This document shows positions 14,790 through 24,534 of a DNA stretch of 43,643 nt, in pieces. Source of the DNA: Mycobacteriaceae bacterium (GTDB lineage: Bacteria > Pseudomonadota > Gammaproteobacteria > Burkholderiales > Burkholderiaceae_D). Location of the stretch: the NCBI GenBank assembly GCA_903970145.1, contig CAJCHO010000122.1, positions 1 through 43,643 of the forward strand, given 5' to 3'. The position numbers and the translations under genes are program-made. Position 1 is the first letter of the stretch, and each line of letters starts with the position of its first letter. A model generated the notes under the pieces. That model searched no databases. It was not told the origin of the DNA and saw nothing but the letters and a program-made list of their open reading frames with translations.

Positions 14790-17700
14790 ATGAACGACCT
14801 CTCCGAATCCAAGAAGATCAGCACCCATACCCTGACGCACAAGGTGCGTTTCGTAACCGCTGCGGCACTGTTCGATGGTCACGATGCCGCCATCAATATC
14901 ATGCGCCGCATCCTGCAGTCTTGTGGGTGCGAGGTCGTCCACCTCGGTCACAACCGCTCGGTCGACGAGATCGTCACTTGCGCCTTGCAGGAGGATGTTC
15001 AGGGGATCGCGGTGTCGTCCTACCAGGGTGGGCACGTCGAATTTTTCAAATACATGATTCGTCTGCTGCGCGAACGCGGGGCGCCGCACATCAAGGTATT
15101 CGGTGGGGGCGGCGGTGTGATAGTCCCGGCCGAGATCCGTGAACTCGAGGCCTATGGCGTCGAGCACATCTATAGCCCGGAAGACGGCCAGCGCATGGGC
15201 CTCGAGGGAATGATCTGGGACATGGTCGGGCGCTGCGACTTTGATGTCACCCAGCACGCTCCGCGCGACCTGGACGCGCTGCGTCGCGGTGACCGGCGCG
15301 CGCTCGCGCAGTTGATCAGCCGACTCGAGAACAGCGCCACCGAATCCGACGGCGAGTTGGGGAAATTGCGCGAGCAGATGCGTCGCGAAGCGCAGGCGAT
15401 CAAGGTGCCTACGCTCGGTGTGACCGGCACGGGTGGCGCAGGCAAGTCGTCGCTGACCGATGAGCTGGTGCGACGGCTGCGTCTGGACCAGGAGGACCGG
15501 CTGGAGATCGCCGTCATCTCGATCGATCCCTCGCGCCGCAAGTCAGGCGGCGCGCTGCTTGGGGACCGGATTCGCATGAACGCCATCAACCCCTGGCGCA
15601 CCTCGGAGAACCAGCCGCGCCAGAGCGTCTACATGCGCTCGCTTGCGACCCGTGAGGCGGGCTCGGAGATCAGCGCGGCGCTGCCCGACGTGATCTGCGC
15701 CTGCAAGCTGGCTGGTTTTGACATCATCATTGTCGAGACCTCGGGCATCGGCCAGGGTGACGCGGCAATCGTGCCTCTGGTCGATCTGAGTCTGTATGTC
15801 ATGACGCCCGAATTCGGCGCCGCCTCGCAGCTCGAGAAGATCGATATGCTCGACTTCGCCGACTTCGTGGCGATCAACAAATTTGACCGCAAGGGTGCGC
15901 AGGATGCCTGGCGCGACGTAGCCAAGCAGGTTCAGCGCAATCGCCAGGATTTTGCGACGCGGCCGGAGAATCTGCCCGTCTACGGCACGCAGGCCTCGCG
16001 TTTTAACGACGACGGTGTCACCGCCCTCTACCAGGGTTTGCTGCCGCGTCTGATCGAGCACGGCCTGAAGGCATCGCCAAGCGTGCTCCCGGTTGTCAGC
16101 AGTCACACCTCGTCCCAGACCAACACCATCGTGCCGGCAGCACGCAGTCGCTATCTGGCCGACATAGCGCAGAGCCTGCGCGCCTATCACCGCCGGGTGG
16201 CCGAGCAGAGCGCCATTGCCCGCGAGTTGCAGCAGCTCGAAGCGGTAGAGCGCATGTTGACCATCGAAGAGGAGGCCAGCAGCGAGCAGCTGCGGCCCTA
16301 TGCCGCGATGATCGCGCGTCGCGCCGAGCGCCTCGGCAGTGGCGAGAACAGGCTGCTGGCGATGTGGCCCGAGATGCAAAGGGCCTATGCAGGCGACGAA
16401 TATGTGGTTCGCATTCGCGACCGCGAGATCCGCACGCGCCTGACGAGCCAGAGCCTGTCAGGGACCACCATTCGTAAAGTGGTGTTGCCGGCATTCGAGG
16501 ATCGCGGCGAGGTGTTGCGCTGGCTCATGCGCGAGAACGTGCCCGGCTCCTTTCCGTATACGGCTGGCGTATTTGCCTTTAAACGCGAAAACGAGGATCC
16601 GACACGCATGTTTGCCGGCGAAGGGGATGCCTTTCGCACCAACCGTCGCTTCAAGCTGCTCTCGGAAGGCATGCCGGCCAAGCGGCTCTCGACCGCCTTT
16701 GATTCGGTGACGCTCTATGGCAGCGAGCCCGACTTGCGACCCGACATCTACGGTAAGGTCGGCAACTCGGGCGTCTCGATCGCCACGCTCGAAGACATGA
16801 AGGTGCTCTACGACGGATTCGATCTGTGCAGTCCGGCAACCTCGGTCTCGATGACGATCAATGGACCCGCGCCGAGCATTCTTGCGATGTTCATGAATAC
16901 CGCGATCGATCAGCAGATCGACAAGTTCGCGAGTGAAAACGCCCGCCAGCCCAGCGATGGTGAGATCGACAAGATCCGCAGCTGGGTGCTCGAGAACGTG
17001 CGCGGCACGGTACAGGCCGACATCCTCAAGGAAGACCAGGGACAGAACACCTGTATCTTCTCGACTGAATTCTCCCTGAAAGTGATGGGCGACATCCAGC
17101 AGTACTTTGTGCACAACAAGGTCCGCAATTTCTACTCGGTGTCGATCTCGGGCTATCACATCGCCGAAGCGGGTGCCAATCCGGTGAGTCAGCTGGCCTT
17201 CACGCTTTCCAATGGCTTCACCCTGGTCGAAGCCTATCTGGCGCGCGGCATGCACATCGATGACTTCGCACCCAATCTGAGTTTCTTCTTTTCCAATGGC
17301 ATGGATCCCGAGTACACCGTGCTGGGTCGGGTTGCACGGCGCATCTGGGCGGTGGCCATGCGTGACCGCTATGGCGCCAACGAGCGCAGCCAGAAGCTCA
17401 AGTACCACATCCAGACGAGCGGGCGCTCGCTGCACGCCCAGGAGATCCAGTTCAACGATATCCGCACCACGCTGCAGGCACTGATCGCGGTCTACGACAA
17501 CTGCAATAGCCTGCATACCAACGCCTTCGATGAGGCGATCACCACGCCCACCGAAGATAGCGTGCGCCGCGCGATGGCCATCCAGATGATCATCAACCGC
17601 GAATGGGGCCTCGCCAAAAACGAGAATCCCAACCAGGGATCGTTCGTGATCGAGGAACTTACCGACCTCGTCGAGGAAGCCGTGCTGTGCGAGTTTGAGC

Positions 17701-18101
17701 GCATCGCCGAGCGCGGCGGTGTGCTCGGGGCCATGGAAACCGGCTATCAGCGCGGAAAAATCCAGGAAGAGTCGATGCATTACGAGATGCTCAAGCACAC
17801 CGGCGAGTTACCGATCATCGGCGTGAACACCTTTCGCAACCCGAACGGTGACCCGGTCAACGAGAAGCTCGAACTGGCGCGCTCGACCGACGACGAAAAG
17901 CAGTCGCAACTCAAGCGCCTGGCCGATTTTCACCTGCGCCATGCCGGCGCAGCACCAGCGGCGATCAAGCGCCTTCAGGAAGCGGTGATACGCAACGACA
18001 ATGTGTTCGCAGTGCTGATGGACGCCGTGCGGGTGTGTTCGCTCGGGCAGATCAGCAGCGCACTGTTTGAGGTCGGTGGTCAGTACCGGCGCAGCATGTA
18101 A
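14790..18101 (+). CDS. icmF: Fused isobutyryl-CoA mutase IcmF (B12 domain, G-protein chaperone, mutase)
   Basis: This 1103-residue protein uses adenosylcobalamin to interconvert isobutyryl-CoA and n-butyryl-CoA. Domain order is diagnostic. The N-terminal B12-binding domain has [14 protein letters not shown] at residues 28-41, with His31 as predicted lower cobalt ligand. The central MeaI-type GTPase chaperone has Walker [10 protein letters not shown] at 213-221. The C-terminal TIM-barrel mutase domain (from about 540) includes [19 protein letters not shown] and [16 protein letters not shown] 14790 follows GAGGG; an in-frame GTG at 14766 is less likely. Start and length match known IcmF proteins. 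The palindrome at 14702-14717 is the likely control site. Confidence 0.95.
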   Translation: MNDLSESKKISTHTLTHKVRFVTAAALFDGHDAAINIMRRILQSCGCEVVHLGHNRSVDEIVTCALQEDVQGIAVSSYQGGHVEFFKYMIRLLRERGAPHIKVFGGGGGVIVPAEIRELEAYGVEHIYSPEDGQRMGLEGMIWDMVGRCDFDVTQHAPRDLDALRRGDRRALAQLISRLENSATESDGELGKLREQMRREAQAIKVPTLGVTGTGGAGKSSLTDELVRRLRLDQEDRLEIAVISIDPSRRKSGGALLGDRIRMNAINPWRTSENQPRQSVYMRSLATREAGSEISAALPDVICACKLAGFDIIIVETSGIGQGDAAIVPLVDLSLYVMTPEFGAASQLEKIDMLDFADFVAINKFDRKGAQDAWRDVAKQVQRNRQDFATRPENLPVYGTQASRFNDDGVTALYQGLLPRLIEHGLKASPSVLPVVSSHTSSQTNTIVPAARSRYLADIAQSLRAYHRRVAEQSAIARELQQLEAVERMLTIEEEASSEQLRPYAAMIARRAERLGSGENRLLAMWPEMQRAYAGDEYVVRIRDREIRTRLTSQSLSGTTIRKVVLPAFEDRGEVLRWLMRENVPGSFPYTAGVFAFKRENEDPTRMFAGEGDAFRTNRRFKLLSEGMPAKRLSTAFDSVTLYGSEPDLRPDIYGKVGNSGVSIATLEDMKVLYDGFDLCSPATSVSMTINGPAPSILAMFMNTAIDQQIDKFASENARQPSDGEIDKIRSWVLENVRGTVQADILKEDQGQNTCIFSTEFSLKVMGDIQQYFVHNKVRNFYSVSISGYHIAEAGANPVSQLAFTLSNGFTLVEAYLARGMHIDDFAPNLSFFFSNGMDPEYTVLGRVARRIWAVAMRDRYGANERSQKLKYHIQTSGRSLHAQEIQFNDIRTTLQALIAVYDNCNSLHTNAFDEAITTPTEDSVRRAMAIQMIINREWGLAKNENPNQGSFVIEELTDLVEEAVLCEFERIAERGGVLGAMETGYQRGKIQEESMHYEMLKHTGELPIIGVNTFRNPNGDPVNEKLELARSTDDEKQSQLKRLADFHLRHAGAAPAAIKRLQEAVIRNDNVFAVLMDAVRVCSLGQISSALFEVGGQYRRSM

Positions 18102-18514
18102 GAGGCGCGGACAATCCGTTGCACACGCAGCGACTGGCACGATCTCTGCTGTATCCCACTCGCAACATCATCCAAAAGATACTTGCCGGCGCAGACAGCC
18201 AGCGCGCGGCAATTCCGGACATCCAGGTGCCACCTAGATGAATTCCGATGGCGCGCGTGCCAGCTGCGCTCACGCAACCTAGTTCACGCATCAGACAAAC
18301 TCCTAAGTAAGGCTAGGGCAATTGCCGCTCGCATGGCGCACCGAACTGCGCACCTTACCCTGCCTGTTGGGCCCATGCGGCCTAGATGCCTTTGAGAGAG
18401 TAAAACAACCCGTCAGAAAGGGGCGTGAACGGTCAGTTGCTGACAAAAATTTTGCGTTAGAGTCGGGCCATCGATCTTCACATTTACATTTAGTTTTGAT
18501 GGACCGAGGCACGT
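18102..18514. other. 413-bp intergenic region, no gene seen
   Basis: This is the longest non-coding gap in the window. Open frames here are short and lack ribosome-binding sites. The last about 70 bp (18440-18510) are AT-rich, with TTGCTG at 18437-18442 and weak -10-like hexamers, so the promoter of the DUF1631 gene probably lies there. I cannot define its boxes, and I see no terminator with a T-run after icmF. Confidence 0.4.
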
Positions 18515-20821
18515 ATGAGTACCGAACTTCAGATTGATGAGGAACTAAGCACGCCGCGACGCCAGCAGATCCTGGCCGACGAGCTCAATGCCGTGCTGAG
18601 CAAGCTTGACCACTCCTTTTCAACGGTTCTCGAGGACGTCGTCGAGCATCTTTTCGCGAAGGCTGAATCATGCGCGAATAACCGCGAGTCGCAGTTGTTT
18701 CTCGATGCCTACAACAATATCCGCAAGCAAAGCGGCGAGATCCAGCTGCGCTTCAAGCGCAATTTCCGCGCCCTGCTTGACGAAGGCATCGGAGCGCGAC
18801 CGGTCAAGAGCAACCGTCATTCGGCCGACGACTGGATGGAGCTGTCGCTGGTTGACACCGACAAGGTCGAAGAGGACGTGCAGGTCCAGAAGCTGTGCGA
18901 CAAGATCAAGTCCTCGGTCGAATGGGAGTTGCGCGATCTGAACGCGCGCATGAGCTACCTGATGGGCCGGGAGAGTGCCGAGGAACAGGACAATCCGCTG
19001 CGCCCGGAGAATTTCTGCCGCGCCATCGGCAAGGTATGCGCCGAGCTCGAGTCCGACCATACGGTACGCCTTGAACTCCTGCGCGGATTCGAGGCGGCGC
19101 TCTCGCAGAATCTCTCGACGGTCTACCACGACCTCAATGCCCGCCTGATCTCCTATCGGGTGCTTCCCAAGATTCGTCACGGGCACCAGACGCGGCGCGC
19201 CAGTCCGAAGTCAAAGAGCGGTGACTTCGGATACGAGTCCGATTACCAGGGTGAACTCGGTCGCGTCACCGAGGTCGTCGAGAACGTCGTCGAGGGCACG
19301 CTGTCGATATTCGAAGCCCTGCAAAAGCTGGTAGGCAATACCCCAGCCTATCGCGGACAGCCGGGTATCGCCGACCCTGGCAATCCGGCCCAGTCGCGCC
19401 GCAACCTGATGAGTGCGATCCAGGAACTGCGCCACGTCCAGGACGCCTTCAGTGCCCCGCTCGGCGCGGACAATGTCGCCCCCGGACTGCCGAACTTCAT
19501 CTGGGCCAATCGCGACCAGCTCTCTGCCGCAGCCGGCTCGCAGGTCGATCGCATGAAGATCGACATCGTGGCGATGCTGTTCGACCAGATTCTGGCTGAC
19601 GACAAGCTGCCCGCCGAATTCAAGACCCTCTTGGGCCGTCTGCAATTGCCGGTACTGCGTGTGGCACTTGCCGACGGCTCCTTCTTCGCCTCACGCGCGC
19701 ATCCGACGCGACGCCTGATCGATCGCATCGCAACCTGCGCCGTCGGATACGAGCGCAACGGAACCGATGCGACCGGCAGCCGCTTCGAGGCCGAGGTCGA
19801 GCGCATCGTCAATGCCGTGCTGCAGAACGTTGAAGATGATGTGGCGGTGTACGACAGGCTGCGCGACGAGTTCGACCAGTTCATTGCCAATGAACACAAC
19901 AATGCCAACGACATCGTCGGCCGTGCCGCCAATGTCCTCGAGCGTGCCGAGATCCGCGAGACCCTCGCGATCAACGCCACGATTCAGGTCAATCAGCTGC
20001 TCTATGGCGTCAGCCTGGCACCGGCGCTGCGCGCCTTCCTCCTGGATGTCTGGACCCACGTATTGGTGGAAGCGGCCTGTGCGGCCAAGGACAGCAAGGC
20101 CGATCCGACGGTCACGCGCTTTAAGGATCTGTGCGTTGACCTCGTGTGGAGTGCGCAGCCCAAGGTCAACCCGGAAGAGCGCCGCCGCCTGGTAAACAAG
20201 CTGCCCTCGCTGATAGCAACGATCCGCGAAGGTCTCGCGATGATCGGCTATCCCTTCGATGAGGAGACGCGCTTCTTCTCTGAACTCATGCAGATCCACT
20301 CCGCTGCCGTGCGTGCACCCAACGCCACGCTCGAAGAGCAGGAACGGGTTGACGATTTCGCGACGAGGTTGCACGCCATGATCGTCGAGAACGACGTCAA
20401 CGTCGTTGAGCGCTCGGGTGAGCGCCAGCTCTCCGTGCAGGCGGTGCGTCGCGTCGTCGCGGAATCCCAGGGTGAGGTTGAGCTGGTGGACCTGGCTACC
20501 GGGCCGAGCACTGCTGCGGACGCGGTCCTCCCGAGTGATGATCTGGTGGAACACTGGGTGGAGGTGCTCGAGCGCGGTGCCTGGTATGAACTGCGTATCG
20601 AAGGCGAGTTCAGTCGCGTGCGACTGGCCTGGATCAGTCCGCTGCGCACTTTCTACCTCTTCGTGCCCGCTGACGGCCTAAAGAGCCATTCCCTGCAGCC
20701 GGACGCGCTCAAGCGCGCCCTGCGCAATGGTGATCTGCGCACCGTCGAGAAGGAAACCCTGGTTGATCGCGCGGTGCGCTCGGTCATGAGCAACCTTGAG
20801 CGCCAGCAGGTCAGCGCCTAA
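18515..20821 (+). CDS. DUF1631 family protein
   Basis: The protein has 768 residues, is predicted cytosolic and mostly alpha-helical, and is rich in charged residues. It matches the DUF1631 family of beta- and gammaproteobacteria, sometimes mislabelled thymidine phosphorylase; no nucleoside-phosphorylase motif is visible. The N-terminal third begins with a helical segment (QILADELNAVLSKLD). The C-terminal about 90 residues contain the recognisable block GAWYELRIEGE, then RLAWISP, then YLFVPADGLKSHSL, a short beta-rich module resembling small ligand-binding barrels such as PilZ; that comparison is tentative. There is no signal peptide or membrane span. It converges with the Crp/Fnr gene with 2 bp between stops. 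Function unknown. Confidence 0.8.
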   Translation: MSTELQIDEELSTPRRQQILADELNAVLSKLDHSFSTVLEDVVEHLFAKAESCANNRESQLFLDAYNNIRKQSGEIQLRFKRNFRALLDEGIGARPVKSNRHSADDWMELSLVDTDKVEEDVQVQKLCDKIKSSVEWELRDLNARMSYLMGRESAEEQDNPLRPENFCRAIGKVCAELESDHTVRLELLRGFEAALSQNLSTVYHDLNARLISYRVLPKIRHGHQTRRASPKSKSGDFGYESDYQGELGRVTEVVENVVEGTLSIFEALQKLVGNTPAYRGQPGIADPGNPAQSRRNLMSAIQELRHVQDAFSAPLGADNVAPGLPNFIWANRDQLSAAAGSQVDRMKIDIVAMLFDQILADDKLPAEFKTLLGRLQLPVLRVALADGSFFASRAHPTRRLIDRIATCAVGYERNGTDATGSRFEAEVERIVNAVLQNVEDDVAVYDRLRDEFDQFIANEHNNANDIVGRAANVLERAEIRETLAINATIQVNQLLYGVSLAPALRAFLLDVWTHVLVEAACAAKDSKADPTVTRFKDLCVDLVWSAQPKVNPEERRRLVNKLPSLIATIREGLAMIGYPFDEETRFFSELMQIHSAAVRAPNATLEEQERVDDFATRLHAMIVENDVNVVERSGERQLSVQAVRRVVAESQGEVELVDLATGPSTAADAVLPSDDLVEHWVEVLERGAWYELRIEGEFSRVRLAWISPLRTFYLFVPADGLKSHSLQPDALKRALRNGDLRTVEKETLVDRAVRSVMSNLERQQVSA

Positions 20822-20823
20822 AC

Positions 20824-21498
20824 CTAGGCACCAAAGCTGCGCAGGCGCGCCGGATCCTCAATGGCGAGGCCGCCGTATTCGATGGTCAGAAGACCGGCGC
20901 GCTCTAGCCTGCCGAGCGCCTGATTGACACGCTGGCGCGAGACCCCGGAGAGGTAACCAATCTCGACCTGGGAGATTTTCAGGGACGAGCCGTCCCATGG
21001 ATAGAGGATCGGATTGATCAGTTCGGCGATACAGCGCGCCACGCGCGCATCGGGTTCGAGCAGCCGGTCGTACTCGACCATGCCGATGAATTGGCCGAGC
21101 CGTTCATTCAATTGCACCAGCAGGAAGCGATTAAAGCCGATGCTGGTATCGAGCAGCCTCTCGAAGGTGGCGCGCGGCATGACCACGATGCGTGAATCGC
21201 GCAGGGCGATCAGGTCATACTTGCGGCGCTCGCCCTTCAAGAGCGTGCCCTCGCCAAACCAGGCGCCCGCGGGCAGGCCCGCGAAGGTAGCCGAGCGGCC
21301 ATCGCGCGATACGCTCGACATTTTCAAGAGGCCGTCGATCACGCCCAGCCAGGCGTCGACCACCTCGCCCTTGCGGGCGGCAAAGGCCCCGGCGGCCACC
21401 CTGCGTTCGGTGACCTCGGTCTCGATGCGCGCCAATTCTTCGGCATTGAGATGCTGTGCCCACAGCGAAGTGCGCAGCATGTCGTTCAGGCTGGTCAT
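20824..21498 (-). CDS. Crp/Fnr family transcriptional regulator
   Basis: The protein has 224 residues from ATG 21498; an upstream TTG at 21513 is less likely. The N-terminal cyclic-nucleotide-binding-like beta-barrel (about 15-110) includes GAWFGEGTLL at 78-87. The long dimerisation helix spans about 110-145, and the C-terminal winged helix-turn-helix carries recognition helix SRQRVNQAL at 187-195. There are no FNR-type N-terminal cysteines, and I see no obvious CooA-type heme ligands. The recognition helix keeps Arg188 and has Gln189 where E. coli CRP has Glu181. An exact TGTCA-N6-CGACA repeat lies 16 bp upstream of the start, pointing to autoregulation. It is divergent from the acyl-CoA synthetase/transport operon, a likely target. 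Confidence 0.9.
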   Translation of the reverse strand: MTSLNDMLRTSLWAQHLNAEELARIETEVTERRVAAGAFAARKGEVVDAWLGVIDGLLKMSSVSRDGRSATFAGLPAGAWFGEGTLLKGERRKYDLIALRDSRIVVMPRATFERLLDTSIGFNRFLLVQLNERLGQFIGMVEYDRLLEPDARVARCIAELINPILYPWDGSSLKISQVEIGYLSGVSRQRVNQALGRLERAGLLTIEYGGLAIEDPARLRSFGA

Positions 21499-21514
21499 GC
21501 GATTCTCGGCCAAA

Positions 21515-21530
21515 TGTCACTCGAGCGACA
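21515..21530. promoter_or_regulatory. TGTCA-N6-CGACA inverted repeat, likely operator of the Crp/Fnr regulator
   Basis: TGTCACTCGAGCGACA is a near-perfect palindrome (7 of 8 base pairs) located 16 bp before the Crp/Fnr start codon. It exactly matches the consensus described for the CO sensor CooA of Rhodospirillum rubrum, a Crp-family protein. The position suggests autorepression; effects on the divergent operon are possible but the site is distant from it. Confidence 0.65.
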
Positions 21531-21598
21531 AATATTACTGGAACTAGCGACTACACTGGCGCGCAGGACAAGCCCCTCACGGGGCCGAGACGCGCCCC

Positions 21599-21618
21599 AC
21601 TAGGGGGAATTCCCTAGT
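21599..21618. promoter_or_regulatory. 20-bp inverted repeat upstream of the acyl-CoA synthetase operon
   Basis: ACTAGGG-GGAATT-CCCTAGT is an inverted repeat with perfect 7-bp arms. Its centre (21608.5) is about 43 bp upstream of a start site predicted from the TAGACT box at 21640-21645, the usual position for an activator overlapping the -35 region. Heptamer arms of this kind resemble sites of NarL/LuxR-type response regulators. The binding protein is not identified. Confidence 0.55.
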
Positions 21619-21639
21619 AGATCGCTGGGCCGCTGCTGC

Positions 21640-21645
21640 TAGACT
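21640..21645 (+). promoter_or_regulatory. Candidate -10 box of the acyl-CoA synthetase/transport operon
   Basis: TAGACT is the best -10 match in the leader. The expected -35 position, 17 bp upstream, reads GTAGAT, a poor match, which suits an activator-dependent promoter using the repeat at 21599-21618. The transcript leader would be about 94 nt. Confidence 0.35.
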
Positions 21646-21745
21646 GCGTGGCGCTGCCCATACTTGGCCCTGGCAAGACCCGTGCGTCTGCACGAGCGCA
21701 GTGGACTGCGCCGGCGGGGCTAAGGAGACAAGGAAAGTTCTGGTC

Positions 21746-23704
21746 ATGTCGCTTCTGACGCCAGCTGCCGCGGATACTTTTCCGCGCCTGTTGCAGCAAC
21801 ACGCTCTCGAGCATCCTGCTGCACCGGCCGTGCGTGAGAAGGATCTGGGGATCTGGCAGACCTATAGCTTTGCCGATGCTCTCGCCACGGTGCGTGCCAT
21901 GGCGCTGGGACTTGCCGAGCTTGGCTTTGGCCGGGGATCAAATCTTGCCATCATCGGCGATAACCGGCCGCGACTGTACTGGTCGATGCTGGCCGCCCAG
22001 TGCCTGGGCGGCGTGGCCGTGCCCCTCTACCAGGATGCGGTGGCCAGCGAGATGGCCTATGTACTGACCGACGGCGAGATCGCTTTTGCGATCGCCGAGG
22101 ATCAGGAGCAGGTCGACAAGCTGCTCGAGCTGATGCCGCAATGCCCGGCCTTGAAACACATGTTTTATGACGATGGCCGGGGCCTGCGCAATCATGGCCA
22201 CGCAGAATTGCTGGCCATCGATGACCTCGTTGCCCGCGGGCGCGCTTTCGATGCCCGCAATCCCGGCTACTTCGAGGCGGCGATCGCAGCGGGCGCTGCA
22301 AGCGACGTGGCTGTGATGCTCTACACCTCGGGGACGACAGGCAGGCCCAAGGGGGTCTGCCAGACCCACCACGCGCTGATCAGCGCGGCGCGCGGCGGCG
22401 TGTCGATCGATGCCTTTGGCCCCGGCGACGAGCTGCTTTCCTACCTGCCGATGGCCTGGGTCGGGGATAACCTGTTTTCGTATGCGCAGGCTCTTGTGGC
22501 CGGCTTCACCATCAATTGTCCCGAATCCCAGGAGACGGTGGTGACCGACATGCGTGAGATCGGGCCGACCTATTATTTCGCTCCGCCGCGCGTATTCGAG
22601 AACCTCTTGACCCAGGTAATGATCCGCATGGAGGACGCAAGCTGGATCAAGCGACGCCTGTTTAGCTATTTCATGGAGGTCGCGAGACGCAGCGGGACGG
22701 ACGTGCTCGACGGCGCGCATCCGGTCGCATGGTTGGAGCGGCTGCGTTACAGGATCGGCGATCTCCTGGTGTATGGTCCCTTGCGCAATGTGCTTGGGAT
22801 GAGCCGGATCCGGGTCGCCATTACCGCGGGAGCCGCCATCGGGCCGGACCTGTTTCGTTTCTACCGCTCGATCGGCATCAATCTCAAGCAGTTCTATGGT
22901 TCGACCGAGACCTGCGCCTACGCGTGCATGCAGCGCAACGGCGACGTGCGCTTTGATACCGTTGGACCGCCTTCACCCAATGTCGAGCTGCGCATCGCGC
23001 CCAGCGGCGAGGTACTCGTCAGGAGCCCGACACTGCTCAAGGAGTACTACAAGCAGCCCGAGGCGAGCGCCAAGGCCATCAATGCGGAGGGCTTTTTTCA
23101 CACCGGTGACGCCGGCGTGATCGATCCCGACGGGCACCTGCGCATTATCGATCGCGCCAAGGACGTCGGGCAGCTCGCCGACGGCGCCTTGTTCGCCCCC
23201 AACTACATCGAGAACAAGCTCAAGTTCTTTCCGCACATCAAGGAGGCCGTCGCCTTTGGCGCCAGTCGCGAACATGTCTGTGTGTTCATCAATATTGACC
23301 TGCAGGCTGTGGGCGATTGGGCTGAGCGACGCAACCTCGCCTACGCCGGCTACACCGATCTGGCGCAATCCCCGCAGGTGTACGAGCTCATCCAGACCTG
23401 TGTAGACAAGGTCAACCGTGAACTGGCGGCAGATCCGGCTCTTAGCACCTCGCAGATCCGGCGATTTCTGGTCCTGCACAAGGAGCTCGATCCGGATGAC
23501 GATGAACTCACGCGCACCCGCAAGGTCAGGCGTGACTTCATCGCCCAGAAATACAACATCCTGGTGGAGGCGCTCTATAGCGAGCGCACCAGCCAGTATA
23601 TCGAGACCCAGGTCAAGTTCGAGGACGGACGCAGCGGCCTCGTCAAGGCGGACCTGCGCATCGCCGATGTGGCGCGCCATGCGGCGGCGAGGCGGGCAGC
23701 ATGA
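21746..23704 (+). CDS. AMP-forming acyl-CoA synthetase (long-chain FadD/FAA1-like)
   Basis: The protein has 652 residues. It activates a carboxylic acid to its CoA thioester through an acyl-adenylate. Core motifs are intact: phosphate loop LYTSGTTGRPKG (about 193-204), the adenylate-contact motif FYGSTETCAY (about 384-393), and FHTGDAGVIDPDGHLRIIDR (about 451-470). The final catalytic lysine region of this long-chain-like subgroup lies in the KDVGQLADG segment. ATG 21746 follows AAGGAG and AGGAAAG; an upstream frame to 21701 lacks support. The stop overlaps the livG-like start (ATGA), so the two are translationally coupled. Being the first gene of an uptake operon suggests that it activates the imported substrate. 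Confidence 0.92.
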   Translation: MSLLTPAAADTFPRLLQQHALEHPAAPAVREKDLGIWQTYSFADALATVRAMALGLAELGFGRGSNLAIIGDNRPRLYWSMLAAQCLGGVAVPLYQDAVASEMAYVLTDGEIAFAIAEDQEQVDKLLELMPQCPALKHMFYDDGRGLRNHGHAELLAIDDLVARGRAFDARNPGYFEAAIAAGAASDVAVMLYTSGTTGRPKGVCQTHHALISAARGGVSIDAFGPGDELLSYLPMAWVGDNLFSYAQALVAGFTINCPESQETVVTDMREIGPTYYFAPPRVFENLLTQVMIRMEDASWIKRRLFSYFMEVARRSGTDVLDGAHPVAWLERLRYRIGDLLVYGPLRNVLGMSRIRVAITAGAAIGPDLFRFYRSIGINLKQFYGSTETCAYACMQRNGDVRFDTVGPPSPNVELRIAPSGEVLVRSPTLLKEYYKQPEASAKAINAEGFFHTGDAGVIDPDGHLRIIDRAKDVGQLADGALFAPNYIENKLKFFPHIKEAVAFGASREHVCVFINIDLQAVGDWAERRNLAYAGYTDLAQSPQVYELIQTCVDKVNRELAADPALSTSQIRRFLVLHKELDPDDDELTRTRKVRRDFIAQKYNILVEALYSERTSQYIETQVKFEDGRSGLVKADLRIADVARHAAARRAA

Positions 23705-24525
23705 GCACTCCCGATTCAGCACCGCCGCTCGAATCCGCGCGGCGCACCATCGGACCGGTGCTGCTTGAGATGTCCAATATCTCCCTGTCGTTTGGTGGCG
23801 TGCGTGCGCTAACCAACATATCGTTTGACGTGCGCACCCACGAGATCCGCGCAATCATCGGTCCCAACGGGGCCGGCAAGAGTTCCATGCTCAATGTCAT
23901 CAACGGGGTCTACACCCCCCAGGCGGGGCGCGTCACGCTGCATGGCGTCGAGCGGCGACGCATGCGTCCGCACGAAGCGGCGGCCCAGGGCATCGCGCGC
24001 ACCTTCCAGAACATCGCGCTGTTCAAGGGCATGACGGTGCTCGACAACATCATGACCGGGCGCAACACCAAGATGCGCACCAACCTCCTGCAGAATGCGC
24101 TCTATCTTGGCGCCTGCCGGCGCGAGGAATTGGCCAACCGCCAGCGGGTTGAAGAGGTGATCGATTTCCTCGAGATCCAGCACATCCGCAAGACGCCGGT
24201 CGGGCGCCTGCCCTACGGCCTGCAAAAGCGCGTCGAACTGGGGCGCGCGCTGGCTGCCGAACCGGTGCTGCTCCTGCTCGACGAGCCGATGGCAGGAATG
24301 AATGTCGAGGAAAAGCAGGACATGTGCCGCTTCATCCTCGATGTCAACGAGCAGTTCGGCACGACGATCGTGCTCATTGAGCACGACATGGGCGTGGTGA
24401 TGGATATATCGGATCGAGTCGTGGTGCTGGACTACGGCAAGAAGATCGGGGACGGCTCACCCGACCAGATCCGCTCCAGTCAGGACGTGATCGACGCCTA
24501 CCTGGGCGTCGCTCATGCTAACTAG
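23701..24525 (+). CDS. Branched-chain amino acid-type ABC transporter ATP-binding protein (LivG-like)
   Basis: The protein has 274 residues and is one of two ATPases of a HAAT-family importer. Walker A is GPNGAGKSS (about 55-63), the signature loop is the LivG variant LPYGLQKRVELG instead of LSGGQ, Walker B is LLLLDEPMAGMN, and the switch region is IEHDMGVV. The insert RTFQNIALFKGMTVLDNIMTG is typical of LivG. About 20 extra N-terminal residues precede the domain. The ATGA overlap with the synthetase gene couples their expression. Confidence 0.93.
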   Translation: MSTPDSAPPLESARRTIGPVLLEMSNISLSFGGVRALTNISFDVRTHEIRAIIGPNGAGKSSMLNVINGVYTPQAGRVTLHGVERRRMRPHEAAAQGIARTFQNIALFKGMTVLDNIMTGRNTKMRTNLLQNALYLGACRREELANRQRVEEVIDFLEIQHIRKTPVGRLPYGLQKRVELGRALAAEPVLLLLDEPMAGMNVEEKQDMCRFILDVNEQFGTTIVLIEHDMGVVMDISDRVVVLDYGKKIGDGSPDQIRSSQDVIDAYLGVAHAN

Positions 24526-24534
24526 GCGCGACTG

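Noticed and set aside
16458-17798. 446-codon minus-strand frame opposite the icmF mutase domain
   Set aside because: It is a shadow of the strongly conserved icmF frame; no ribosome-binding site or domain.
18052-18512. Short frames in the gap between icmF and the DUF1631 gene
   Set aside because: They lack ribosome-binding sites, their composition is not protein-like, and they overlap each other on both strands.
18515-20821. Thymidine phosphorylase, a label sometimes attached to DUF1631 proteins
   Set aside because: No nucleoside phosphorylase motifs are present in the 768 residues.
20824-21498. FNR or CooA identity for the Crp/Fnr regulator
   Set aside because: It lacks the N-terminal cysteines of FNR and recognisable CooA heme ligands; only the DNA site matches CooA.
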